Of a DNA stretch of 10,463 nt, positions 1-8,200 are shown piece by piece (the first letter of the stretch is position 1; each line of letters opens with the position of its first letter). This stretch comes from an uncultured Flavobacteriales bacterium. Lineage in GTDB: Bacteria; Bacteroidota; Bacteroidia; Flavobacteriales; Crocinitomicaceae. Location of the stretch: contig CAMLET010000067.1 in NCBI GenBank assembly GCA_946479125.1, positions 1 to 10,463 of the forward strand. The letters are read 5' to 3'. The notes beneath the pieces were generated by a model. The model had not been told where the DNA came from. It saw nothing but the letters and a program-made list of their open reading frames with translations, and did not search any database. Position numbers and translations under genes: made by a program.

Positions 1-309
1 TACTTCGATGATTTTACGATTTCGTATAATTTGGACGAATCTGCTGTAAACGAAAACGAATACACAGAAGCATTTATCGTTCCGAATCCATCAAATAACA
101 AAGCAACGATCAGCTTTCAACAACCCATTGAAAATGCAGAAGTGACAGTTGTAGATGTGAATGGAAAAGTAGTTTATACTTCCGTTTCAAATGCACTGAC
201 AAACAAAATTGAATTTTCGGTTCAAAACTGGACAGAAGGAATTTACTATGTGAACGTTATTACTCCCAACGGAGTTATTGCTCCATTGAAGGTTGCAGTG
301 GTTCACTAG
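1..309 (+). CDS. C-terminal part of a secreted protein with a T9SS type A sorting domain (5' end outside window)
   Basis: The frame is open from base 1 to the TAG at 307-309, so 102 residues of a longer protein are visible. The last ~75 residues match the Por secretion-system (type A) C-terminal sorting domain: an entry motif VPNPSNNKATISF, a central VVDVNGKVVY strand, the typical EGIYYVNV strand, and a short basic/hydrophobic end LKVAVVH. In this family the domain directs export across the outer membrane by the type IX system and is normally cleaved, leaving the protein secreted or attached to the cell surface. The catalytic or binding part lies upstream of the window, so its function cannot be stated. 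The TTG at 31 is not a real start, because the frame continues upstream. A strong terminator follows directly. Confidence 0.88.
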   Translation, partial: YFDDFTISYNLDESAVNENEYTEAFIVPNPSNNKATISFQQPIENAEVTVVDVNGKVVYTSVSNALTNKIEFSVQNWTEGIYYVNVITPNGVIAPLKVAVVH

Positions 310-326
310 AATACCATTTTTAAGAT

Positions 327-364
327 TTAAATCGGTTTCGTTTATTCGGAACCGATTTTTTTTT
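327..364 (+). terminator. Rho-independent terminator after the T9SS cargo gene
   Basis: A near-perfect 12-bp stem pairs 329-340 (AAATCGGTTTCG) with 347-358 (CGGAACCGATTT), with one T-G wobble, around a 6-nt loop TTTATT (341-346). It runs into a T tract ending at 364. It starts about 20 nt after the upstream stop codon and separates that gene from the next unit. Confidence 0.87.
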
Positions 365-415
365 GCTCCATAAAACCCAATAAAAACAAGCCTTTATGGA
401 AATTATTGATTTTTT

Positions 416-478
416 TCTGACAATTCTCTGACAATTGAAATCCAAACATTCATTCTCTGCGTAGGTTGTTTAAACAAC
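416..478 (+). promoter_or_regulatory. Probable promoter/operator region for the HMA-like protein-globin unit
   Basis: Two exact 10-bp direct repeats TCTGACAATT lie at 416-425 and 427-436, starting 11 bp apart (about one helical turn). A perfect 14-bp palindrome GTTGTTTAAACAAC lies at 465-478, 10 nt before the ATG at 489. The TTG at 435-437 and TAGGTTGT at 462-469 could be -33 and -7 elements of the Bacteroidota type, but the -7 match is imperfect and the 24-nt spacing is long. The arrangement of repeat, weak promoter and dyad suggests regulated transcription. The regulator is not identifiable from the sequence. Confidence 0.4.
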
Positions 479-488
479 ATCTTACGCT

Positions 489-905
489 ATGAAAAAGTTC
501 TTAATTCGTTTCGCAAAATTCACAGGAATTCTGATTCTTCTTGTATTTCTTTCGGCATTTGTCTGGGCCAACTGGGAAGAACCTGGTCCGGGAGCAAAAG
601 CCCCTGTTGTCAACTTCCTACAATATGATGTCTCGAATGTTCAGGACACAACCAACATTGCTAAAATTCAGAAAAGCTTAAAAAAGAAATCTGGAGTAAA
701 GGGAAGTACTTACAACAGTTCCAGCAAACTGCTTGTGATTTCATATTCGGTTAGCGACGTTGACCAGGAAGAAATTGACGAAATGATCTTATCGAAATAC
801 AATTTAAAATTAAAGGAAAAGGTATTTGTACAAAGTGGTCCGAAATGCCCTATTAATGTGGCATACATCACTAGAGTGAAACGATTCCTTTGTGTAAGAG
901 ATTAA
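489..905 (+). CDS. Membrane-anchored small protein with an HMA-like (ferredoxin-like) fold lacking CxxC
   Basis: This is a 138-residue protein. Residues 8-27 form one hydrophobic segment after a basic N-terminus (MKKFLIRFAK), giving an N-terminal membrane anchor or uncleaved signal with the rest probably outside the inner membrane. Residues ~42-113 can be read as strand-helix-strand-strand-helix-strand (VNFLQYDV / TNIAKIQKSLKKKSG / STYNSSS / LLVISYSV / QEEIDEMILSKY / LKLKEKVF). This is the layout of heavy-metal-associated domains. The metal-binding CxxC expected after the first strand is absent; that loop reads SNVQDTTN. Two cysteines occur near the C-terminus (Cys120 in GPKCP, Cys135). The globin gene follows after 36 nt, so the two are probably co-transcribed. 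The fold assignment is my inference from the residue pattern, and no specific function is recognised. A role in haem or metal handling next to the globin is possible but unproven. Confidence 0.7.
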   Translation: MKKFLIRFAKFTGILILLVFLSAFVWANWEEPGPGAKAPVVNFLQYDVSNVQDTTNIAKIQKSLKKKSGVKGSTYNSSSKLLVISYSVSDVDQEEIDEMILSKYNLKLKEKVFVQSGPKCPINVAYITRVKRFLCVRD

Positions 906-941
906 AGTCCCTCAATTAATAACTAATAAAAACGAAAAATT

Positions 942-1412
942 ATGAAAAAGCTAACTTTAATAATGGCCGGAGTACTAAGTTTATCATTGCTTACTATTTC
1001 ATGTAAGAAAGACGAAACCACAACTCCGGAACCAACTCCAACTCCTTCTCTTTATACAAGATTAGGCGGAGATGCAGCAATTACAGCAGTTACAGATCAA
1101 TTTATTCAAAACGTATTGGCAGACCCAACTATTGCCGACAATTTTGCGGCAACAGGGGCAGATCCATATCGCTTTGCACTTTTCCGTGAGCGTTTGATTG
1201 ACCAATTATGTGACGCCACTGGCGGACCTTACACATACAAAGGAGCAAACATGTACGACGCACACGATGGAATGAACATTACAGATGCAGAATTTGGAGC
1301 GCTTGTCACAGCACTTGTAAATTCTTTGAATCAATTCAACGTTCCACAGGCAGAACAAAATGAGTTGCTAGGTATTTTAGGACCAATGCAAACTGATATT
1401 GTAGGACATTAA
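942..1412 (+). CDS. Group 1 truncated haemoglobin, lipoprotein-anchored
   Basis: This is a 156-residue protein. Residues 1-20 form a lipoprotein signal peptide ending at Cys21 (LLTISC), followed by KKDE, a charged stretch like those that send Bacteroidota lipoproteins to the cell surface. A Thr/Pro linker leads to a complete group 1 truncated globin at ~37-156. It starts SLYTRLGGDAAI and carries the ATGGPYTYKG segment and the proximal haem ligand His108 in MYDAHDGMNIT. Aligning by eye with mycobacterial trHbN, the B10 position, normally Tyr after Phe, is Ile55 here (DQFIQNVL). The E7/E11 positions fall on Phe81 and Leu85, so the distal pocket looks apolar. That differs from the Tyr/Gln pocket used for NO dioxygenation in trHbN. 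Haem binding is well supported. The ligand and job (O2, NO or redox signalling at the envelope) are unknown. A terminator follows 22 nt later. Confidence 0.9.
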   Translation: MKKLTLIMAGVLSLSLLTISCKKDETTTPEPTPTPSLYTRLGGDAAITAVTDQFIQNVLADPTIADNFAATGADPYRFALFRERLIDQLCDATGGPYTYKGANMYDAHDGMNITDAEFGALVTALVNSLNQFNVPQAEQNELLGILGPMQTDIVGH

Positions 1413-1434
1413 TCGGTAATTAATTGAGGTGATG

Positions 1435-1466
1435 ATCCCGTTCCGTTTTGGAGCGGGATTTTTTTT
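1435..1466 (+). terminator. Rho-independent terminator after the globin gene
   Basis: A 10-bp stem pairs ATCCCGTTCC (1435-1444) with GGAGCGGGAT (1450-1459), with one T-G wobble, around the loop GTTTT. It is followed by an eight-T tract (1459-1466). It lies just after the globin stop codon and closes that unit. Confidence 0.9.
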
Positions 1467-1702
1467 AGTTATTGTTTTATTGAATCGATTTTCTCTCATC
1501 GGCTAGCCGAAGAGCAATGCCACCGCGAAGACGCAAATTTGGAGCGCTTAACAGACGCTCTAAAGGCGAGTCCGTTAGGCGAGCAAGATTCCGTAGTTAC
1601 GGAATCGTTATTTGCGTATTTGCGGGAAAAATCACTGCGGAATATTTCGTTTTTATTGCAATAACTCTTCTATGAATACAGTGTTCATCAGCAAATACTT
1701 GC
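1467..1702. other. Gene-free stretch between the globin and nitronate monooxygenase genes
   Basis: No convincing coding frame is visible on either strand. The first ~30 nt are AT-rich. The stretch from 1499 to 1625 is locally richer in GC and dominated by inverted repeats (annotated separately). The remainder (1626-1702) is AT-rich and leads into the promoter of the downstream operon. Confidence 0.7.
1499..1625. repeat. Branched inverted-repeat element (candidate dispersed repeat or structured RNA)
   Basis: The stretch begins with a perfect 12-bp palindrome TCGGCTAGCCGA (1499-1510). An outer stem then pairs 1523-1538 (CCGCGAAGACGCAAAT) with 1610-1625 (ATTTGCGTATTTGCGG): 16 positions with one G-A mismatch and one G-T wobble. 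Inside it are two hairpins. One is TTTGGAGCG (1538-1546) with CGCTCTAAA (1556-1564). The other is the exact pair GATTCCGTA (1587-1595) and TACGGAATC (1598-1606). AGGCGAG is repeated directly at 1564-1570 and 1577-1583 between the hairpins. The nested layout would fold as a multi-branched structure in single-stranded DNA or RNA. Intergenic inverted-repeat elements of this size are common in Bacteroidota genomes. Whether this one is a MITE/REP-like repeat or a transcribed RNA cannot be decided from one copy. Confidence 0.6.
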
Positions 1703-1710
1703 TATTTTTG
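1703..1710 (+). promoter_or_regulatory. -7 promoter box for the nitronate monooxygenase-M16 operon
   Basis: TATTTTTG matches the Bacteroidota -7 consensus TAnnTTTG exactly and lies 25 nt before the ATG at 1736. A -33 TTG is not clear; the nearest candidate is a TTC at 1684-1686, so the assignment rests mainly on the -7 box. Confidence 0.5.
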
Positions 1711-1735
1711 ATACTCTTAGAAACAACACCCAACA

Positions 1736-2689
1736 ATGAAGAATAGAGTTTGCGAATTACTCAATATCAAATACCCAATTATTCAAGCCGGAATGATCTG
1801 GTGCTCAGGATGGAAGCTGGCTAGCGCAGTTTCAAATGCAGGAGGATTGGGAATTATTGGTTCGGGATCTATGTATCCGGAAATTCTTGAAGAGCATATT
1901 ATCAAATGTAAAGAAGCAACAGATAAACCCTTCGCTGTTAATTTGCCAATGCTTTATCCGAACATTGAGGAGCACATCGCTTTAATCATTAAATATAAAG
2001 TTCCAATCGTATTTACTTCGGCTGGAAACCCAAAAACATATACTGCCCGGTTAAAAGCTGAAGGAATTACCGTAGTTCATGTAGTTTCTTCGGTAAAATT
2101 CGCGTTAAAAGCACAGGAGGCCGGAGTTGACGCAATTGTTGCAGAAGGATTTGAAGCTGGCGGTCATAACGGTAGAGACGAAACAACTACGTTCTGCCTG
2201 ATCCCAATGGTAAAAGCACAGTTGAATATTCCATTAATTGCCGCCGGAGGAATTGGAACAGGTGCCGGGATGTACGCAGCAATGGCTCTTGGAGCTGATG
2301 CAGTTCAGATAGGTTCAAGATTCATTCTTTCTCCCGAATCATCTGCTCACAACAACTTCAAGGAAACTGTAGCAGGTTTGAACGAAGGAGACACAATGTT
2401 GACATTGAAAGAATTGACTCCCGTTCGCTTAGTAAAAAATGAGTTCTTCAAAAAAGTAGAAACTGCTTACGAAAATTGCGCTACTAACGAAGATCTGAAT
2501 ACGCTTTTGGGTAGAGGAAGGGCTAAAAGAGGAATGTTTGAAGGTGATTTGATTGAAGGCGAACTTGAAGTTGGTCAAATCTCCGGATTATTAGGCGAAA
2601 TAAAACCCGCAGCGGAAATCGTAGAAGAAATTATTCGCGATTACAACGCAAAACGAACTGAAATGCAAAACGAAAACTATTCCTTTTAA
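1736..2689 (+). CDS. Nitronate monooxygenase / FabK-like FMN-dependent oxidoreductase
   Basis: This is a 317-residue TIM-barrel flavoprotein of the 2-nitropropane dioxygenase family. The N-terminus has the family pattern YPIIQAGMIW and SNAGGLGIIGSGS (residues 13-45). AEGFEAGGHNG (136-146) supplies the catalytic-site His144. AAGGIGTG (169-176) and GADAVQIGSRF (186-196) form the FMN phosphate-binding loops. Known members either oxidise alkyl nitronates using FMN and O2 or, as FabK, reduce enoyl-ACP with NAD(P)H. The motifs are shared, so the substrate cannot be settled here and nitronate monooxygenase is the safer family label. It is probably cytoplasmic, with no signal or membrane segment. It is the first gene of an operon: its TAA shares one base with the ATG of the M16 peptidase gene (TAATG at 2687-2691), which implies translational coupling. 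Length is normal for the family. Confidence 0.88.
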   Translation: MKNRVCELLNIKYPIIQAGMIWCSGWKLASAVSNAGGLGIIGSGSMYPEILEEHIIKCKEATDKPFAVNLPMLYPNIEEHIALIIKYKVPIVFTSAGNPKTYTARLKAEGITVVHVVSSVKFALKAQEAGVDAIVAEGFEAGGHNGRDETTTFCLIPMVKAQLNIPLIAAGGIGTGAGMYAAMALGADAVQIGSRFILSPESSAHNNFKETVAGLNEGDTMLTLKELTPVRLVKNEFFKKVETAYENCATNEDLNTLLGRGRAKRGMFEGDLIEGELEVGQISGLLGEIKPAAEIVEEIIRDYNAKRTEMQNENYSF

Positions 2690-3930
2690 TGATCAGCTTT
2701 AATAGATTTCAATTATCAAATGGTTTGAAGGTAATTCACCATTTTGACTCTACAACTCCAATTGCAGTTGTAAATACGCTTTTCGACGTTGGTGCGAGAG
2801 ATGAAAGTGAAGAGAAAACAGGATTCGCTCACCTTTTCGAACATTTGATGTTTGGAGGTTCAGTGAATATTGCTGATTTCGATGGACCATTACAAGTTGC
2901 GGGCGGAGAAAGCAATGCATTTACTTCAAACGATATTACCAACTATTACGACACACTACCAGTTCACAATATTGAAACGGCTTTGTGGCTGGAGAGCGAC
3001 AGAATGCGTTCTTTGGCATTCAGTGATAAAAGTTTGGAAGTTCAGCGCAATGTAGTAATTGAAGAATTTAAGCAGCGCTATCTGAATCAGCCATACGGAG
3101 ATGTTTGGTTGGAATTACGTCCGGTCGCATACAAAGTTCACCCATACAAATGGGCAACAATCGGAAAGAACATTCAGCATATTGAAGATGCAACAATGGA
3201 TGACGTTAAGGCTTTCTTCAAAAAACATTACAATCCGTCAAATGCAATTCTTTGTATTGCCGGTGATATTTCGCTGGAAGAAACAAAACGTTTGGTCGAA
3301 AAATGGTACGGCGATATTCCTTCGCTGCCAAAACCAGAACGCATGCTTCCGGCTGAACCAAGGCAAAACGAATTCAGAGAATTGACTATTGAAAGAGCGG
3401 TTCCAACGGATGCGTTTTATTATGCCTTCAAAATGCCTGAGCGCAAATCAGGAGAATATTATGTTGCCGATTTCATTTCAGATGCTCTTGGACGAAACGA
3501 ATCTTCGCGTTTGTACAATAAATTGAAAAAGGAACTTCAATTGGTGAACAGCATCAGCGCATACGTAACTGGTTCAACGGATGAGGGTTTATTGATTGTA
3601 AGTGGAAAACTAAACGACGGAATCACTTTCGAGCAACTGGAAACTGAATTATTTAAAGAACTAGAGGTTTTCTGTGCTTCGAAAATGGAAAGTGCAGAGA
3701 AGAATAAACTCTTCAACAAAATAAGAACTGCAAAAGAATTTCAGGAGCAAGGTTTGTTAAACAGAGCTATGAATCTTTGTATGTATGAATTACTTGGAGA
3801 TGCTAACGGTGTAAACCAAGAAACACAATTGTATCAAAGCATTACTCCAGAGCAAATTCAAGCCGTTGCAAAAGAAATTCTACGAAAAGAAAACTGTTCT
3901 GTATTACGCGTTAAAGCCACACAACAATGA
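2689..3930 (+). CDS. M16 family zinc metallopeptidase, catalytic subunit
   Basis: This 413-residue protein is one half of a pitrilysin-type protease. The inverted zinc motif HLFEH is at 48-52 (His48, catalytic Glu51, His52). The expected third zinc ligand follows about 75 residues later in NVVIEEFKQ (Glu125 or Glu126). Residues ~1-210 form the peptidase M16 N-terminal domain and ~215-405 the M16 C-terminal domain. In the second domain, the place where related proteins carry the substrate-binding Arg...Tyr pair reads SRLYNKLKKELQLVN (273-287), with Lys and Leu instead. There is no signal peptide, so a cytoplasmic location is likely. It overlaps the upstream gene by 1 nt and the downstream M16 gene by 4 nt (ATGA). 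Two-gene M16B systems act as heterodimers on peptides, and that is the best reading here. The substrate is unknown. Confidence 0.93.
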   Translation: MISFNRFQLSNGLKVIHHFDSTTPIAVVNTLFDVGARDESEEKTGFAHLFEHLMFGGSVNIADFDGPLQVAGGESNAFTSNDITNYYDTLPVHNIETALWLESDRMRSLAFSDKSLEVQRNVVIEEFKQRYLNQPYGDVWLELRPVAYKVHPYKWATIGKNIQHIEDATMDDVKAFFKKHYNPSNAILCIAGDISLEETKRLVEKWYGDIPSLPKPERMLPAEPRQNEFRELTIERAVPTDAFYYAFKMPERKSGEYYVADFISDALGRNESSRLYNKLKKELQLVNSISAYVTGSTDEGLLIVSGKLNDGITFEQLETELFKELEVFCASKMESAEKNKLFNKIRTAKEFQEQGLLNRAMNLCMYELLGDANGVNQETQLYQSITPEQIQAVAKEILRKENCSVLRVKATQQ

Positions 3931-5180
3931 AGCACGAACAACCATTAGTAAAAAATATTGAGCACATTTCCTTTGCTCAGCCTTTGATTTTTGACGTTAC
4001 ACCAAACGTAAAATTGTTGTGGATGAAGGAAGTTGCAAACGATACTGCTCGCCTTGAACTTTTCTTTGATGCAGGATTAATTCGCGGAAATCTGAGTATT
4101 CCTAAAATCGTAAAATCCTTATTACTGAGCGGTACCGATTCGCAAACAGCACTGGAAATTCAGGAAGGGATTGATGCTTGCGGAGGTTATGTAGACATTG
4201 ATTTGGGAACAGAAACCGCTATAATCAGCATTTACTGTTTACGTGAACATATTCTAACCGTTTCTCAACAAGTTTTCAATGCAGTTCAGCACCTTTCTTT
4301 TAAGGAAAGCGAAGTAATGGATGTTTTGAATGAGCTTGGCCATGAATACAAAGTGAATCAACAAAAAGTGAAAAGCCTGGTTGGCGAAGCATTTCGTTTA
4401 GAAAGTTTTACCGGTGATGACGCATATGGTTGGAAGACTGAATTGAGTGATTTTGCAGAAAACCGACCTGCAGCTTATAAAACGTTTTGGAAACAACATT
4501 ATTTGCATGGACTTACGAGAATGTCTTTGGTTGGAAATCTGGAGCAAGACACAGTTGATGCATTGATCGATCTTTTCGGGAAATGGAGTATTGAAGAAGC
4601 ACCAACTTATGGCGGAAATTTTTCGGCAGCTCCAAAACGTATTCATGTTGATGTAAAAGATGCCATTCAAACTGCTATTCGTATTGGAAATTTTAGTGTC
4701 GCGAAACAAAATCCAGATCGTCATGGATTTGGTGTTTTAAACACCATTTTGGGAGGATACTTTGGTTCCAGATTGATGTCTAACATTCGTGAAGACAAAG
4801 GCTATACTTACGGAATTGGTTCGGGAGTAATGGACTACCACAACGGATGCAGTTTCGTAATTATGACTGAAGTTGGTAAAGATGTAGCTGAAGCTACAAT
4901 TGCCGAGATCAAAAAGGAAATAGACACTTTGCAAACCGAGCTTGTAAACGAAGAGGAATTGACATTGGTAAGAAATTACATGATGGGACAATTGCTCAGA
5001 AGTGCAGATGGTCCTTACGCAATGCTCGACATGTACAACGGAACTGACATTTACGGATTGACTTTGGAGTATTACGACGAAGCTATCAAGAAAATTAACT
5101 CAATTACTGCTGAAGAATTGAGAGATCTGGCGAAAGAACATTTAAACTGGGATAATTTTATTGTTGCAACAGTAGGATAA
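3927..5180 (+). CDS. M16 family protein, non-catalytic partner subunit
   Basis: This 417-residue protein has the two-domain M16 layout. At the position of the zinc motif it reads SIPKIVKSLLLSG (57-69), with no HxxEH, so it cannot bind zinc like its neighbour. Its C-terminal domain keeps SRLMSNIREDKGYTYGIGSG (281-300), the Arg288...Tyr293 region that in M16 proteins contacts the substrate. The defect of each subunit is therefore filled by the other, as known for heterodimeric bacterial M16B proteases and the mitochondrial processing peptidase. The start codon overlaps the upstream stop (ATGA at 3927-3930), favouring equal production. No signal peptide is seen. The gene ends the nitronate monooxygenase-M16 operon. 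No obvious hairpin terminator follows in the 64 nt before the next gene. Confidence 0.92.
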   Translation: MKHEQPLVKNIEHISFAQPLIFDVTPNVKLLWMKEVANDTARLELFFDAGLIRGNLSIPKIVKSLLLSGTDSQTALEIQEGIDACGGYVDIDLGTETAIISIYCLREHILTVSQQVFNAVQHLSFKESEVMDVLNELGHEYKVNQQKVKSLVGEAFRLESFTGDDAYGWKTELSDFAENRPAAYKTFWKQHYLHGLTRMSLVGNLEQDTVDALIDLFGKWSIEEAPTYGGNFSAAPKRIHVDVKDAIQTAIRIGNFSVAKQNPDRHGFGVLNTILGGYFGSRLMSNIREDKGYTYGIGSGVMDYHNGCSFVIMTEVGKDVAEATIAEIKKEIDTLQTELVNEEELTLVRNYMMGQLLRSADGPYAMLDMYNGTDIYGLTLEYYDEAIKKINSITAEELRDLAKEHLNWDNFIVATVG

Positions 5181-5244
5181 AAAATCCCCAGTTTAAAACA
5201 ACTTATTCTGTTCTTAAACGTTAGTAAATAAAGTAGTTTAACGA

Positions 5245-8200
5245 ATGTTGAGAATACTCTCCGTACTTATTTTCATCCTATCTTTTTCCCAGGCTCGTGC
5301 AGATCATGCAATGGGCGGGCAAATTACGTGGAAATGTCAGGGAGGTTCCTACGTTTTTGAGCTTGTTTTTTACCGTGATTGCAATGGTGCAGAAGTAAAT
5401 ACCATTTCAGAAAATATTGCTGTTTGGAATCACCCAACGCTTACAACTATTCCGGTTAATTTTGTTTCCCGAACAGATATTTCACCTTCATGTACTGCCG
5501 TTCCGGCGGGTCCAACTCCCTTAAGCTGTGGAACAGGTCCGGCGGGCGGAAATGGAATTGGTGCAGTAGAGAAAATTGTATATCGCTCAAATCCCATAGT
5601 AATCAGCGGAATTGCACCTGCAGCAGGCTGGATCTTTACTTACGATAACTTCTCTCGCAACGGAAACATCAGTAATCTTCAAAATCCAATCAGTTACGGA
5701 TTAACCATTGCAGCAACAATGTTTCCTGCTCCAAATGCCACGGCGAACGTTTGTGTAGATAATTCACCGCAATTTCTGCAGGAACCTTACGCAATCACTT
5801 GCGCGGGTGAGCCTTACGAATTCAACTTACATCCGGTGGACATTGATCTGGATTCGCTGCATTTGAGTTTTTCAAATCCTTTTGATGATTTTACCGGAAC
5901 TTACAATCCTCCTACAAATCCGATCCCGGTTCCATTTGAACCAGGTTATTCGGTGAACAATCCAACTCCGGATGCTACTTTCAATGCTGGAAATATTCCA
6001 GCAAACGTTGATCCAATCACAGGAAATCTAACATTCACTTCGAATACAACAGGAAGTTATGTAATAAAAATTCAAGCAGAAAGTTTCCGCGATGGAGTTC
6101 TGATAGCCCGCGTTGAACGTGAAATGCAGATCTATGTTACCAATTGTGCAGGAATCAACACTGCTCCTGATATCACCGGTCCTTTTGCTGGAGCTTTTAC
6201 AACTAGCGTAATGGCTGGAACATTAGTGAACTTCACATTGCAGTCAACGGATTTAGAGAACTTACAAGATGGAAGCCCGCAAAGCAACTTGCTTTCCGTG
6301 ACAAGTCCAATGTTTGGAACCAACTTTACAAGTACAAGCGGCTGTGCTAACGGACCATGTGCAACGTTGGATCAGACACCAATTATTACCGGAGTTCAGG
6401 GAGTAAGCGCTGATTTTAGCTGGCAAACGGATTGTAATCATTTGGTTGATGCACAAGGAAATGGTCATGAATCTGTTCCTTATACATTTGTCTTTAAAGT
6501 TCAGGACAACTACTGTCCTATTCCCAAAATCACCTATAAAACAATTACCATTAATGTTTTGAGTCCAACTGTAATTCCGGCAACTCAAATTACTTGTATT
6601 ACAACAGCTGTTAATGGCGATTTGACAATTACCTGGGATCCTTCAACAGATCCTGACGGAACTTTTGTTGAGTACAACTTATATTCTGTACAGGGCGGAC
6701 TTCTGGGAACTTTTCCCATTGGTACCACAACAGCTAACGTTCCAGCTCCTGGAAATGATTTAGATTTTTACGTTGGGGTTGTTTCTGGCTGTAATGGAAC
6801 AATTGAAAAGTTTAGTGACACGCTAAGCAATGTTTTCCTTACACTACTGAATCCGGCAAACGGAACTGCAGTTTTAGACTGGAATACACCAATTTCACCT
6901 CAAACAGCAATGTTCACTTCAACATGTAGAATTGTGCGTGAATATCCGGTAGGAATCTGGACAACGATTGCAACACTTCCGTACGCAACAACTCATTTTT
7001 TAGACACGATCGACGTTTGTTCGGCATTTTTGAATTACAGAGTAATCTATGAAACGGCTACATGTCAGTTCAATTCCAATATTGTTGGTGACAATCTGGA
7101 AGATATGCAGACACCTAGCATTCCTGTTATCACTTCTGCATCTGTAGATCCAAACACAGGAAACATTGTCATCACATGGAATACGAATAATCAGTCGGAC
7201 ACGAAAGGCTATGTCATCTACTGGAAAGACGATAATGGTTTCATCATAGAAATTGATACGGTGTATGGAATTAACAATACAAGTTACACTTACACAGGAA
7301 CTGTAAATGGTGGTGAAACATTCTCTGTAGCTGCTTTCGACTCTTGCTTTACATCAGGAACAAATCCTACTTATCAAACATCTGCAAAAGGTGAACTGCA
7401 CACTACGATGTTTTTGACACAAACATTGAATAGATGTAATGGTCGAGTTTACTTTGACTGGACAGACTACGTTGGTTGGAATACGAATTTGGTTGATTAC
7501 ACGATCATGGCTCAGGAAAACGGTGGAGCATGGACACAAATTGGAACATCAACAACCAGTTCTTTCGACATTCTGTTAAATCAGCTTAGCACGTATTGTG
7601 TTTATATCCGTGCTAATAATTCGAACGGAACTGCGATTAGTAATTCGAATAAAACCTGTTTTGTTGTAAATACACCTTCCCCACCAGCGGTTCATTATTT
7701 GCGTGTAGCAACGGTGTTGAGTGATCAGGTAGTGCTTCGTCATGAAATTACAACTGGAACAAACGTTACTGCGATCAAGTTCCAAAAGTACAATCCTTTG
7801 AACTCTCAATTTGAAGATTTGGTAACGATTCCTGCTACAGCTTCAACCTTAACTTATACAGATACAGCAGTTGATGTTCATTACACTTCCTATACTTATC
7901 GGGCAGTAATCATTGACAGTTGTGGATTTGAAGGTGGAATTTCGAACGTTGCAAGAACCGTATTACTAAAAGTAAACACTGATCAAATTTCACAAATAAA
8001 CACATTAACATGGTCGTCGTACATAGATTATGACGGAGGTGTTGTAGAATATCAGGTTGTACGCGGAATTGATGGAATTTTTGACTCTTATCCTTTTGCT
8101 ATTGTTCCGCCGAACCAACGTTATGTTACAGACGATGTTTCGCAAATGGCGACAACCACGGGTAGAATTTGTTATTATGTTCTTGCTTTAGAATCCACCA

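Noticed and set aside
31..309. A small complete gene starting at TTG 31
   Set aside because: The frame is open to the first base of the window and the sequence is a C-terminal sorting domain, so it is the tail of a longer gene.
2870..3385. Plus-strand alternate-frame ORFs within the first M16 gene
   Set aside because: They are fully embedded in the M16 coding sequence and encode no recognisable protein.
4398..4991. Minus-strand open frames inside the second M16 gene
   Set aside because: They lie antisense to a well-supported gene, show no domain pattern and have atypical composition.
5191..5241. GTTTAA / TTAAAC / GTTTAA hexamers before the large secreted protein gene, as a possible regulatory switch
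   Set aside because: They are short AT-rich motifs likely to arise by chance in this sequence. No good -7 box or stable hairpin supports a specific role.
6132..6588. Minus-strand open frames within the large secreted protein gene
   Set aside because: They are antisense shadows of a continuous 1096-codon gene with no start context or recognisable motif.
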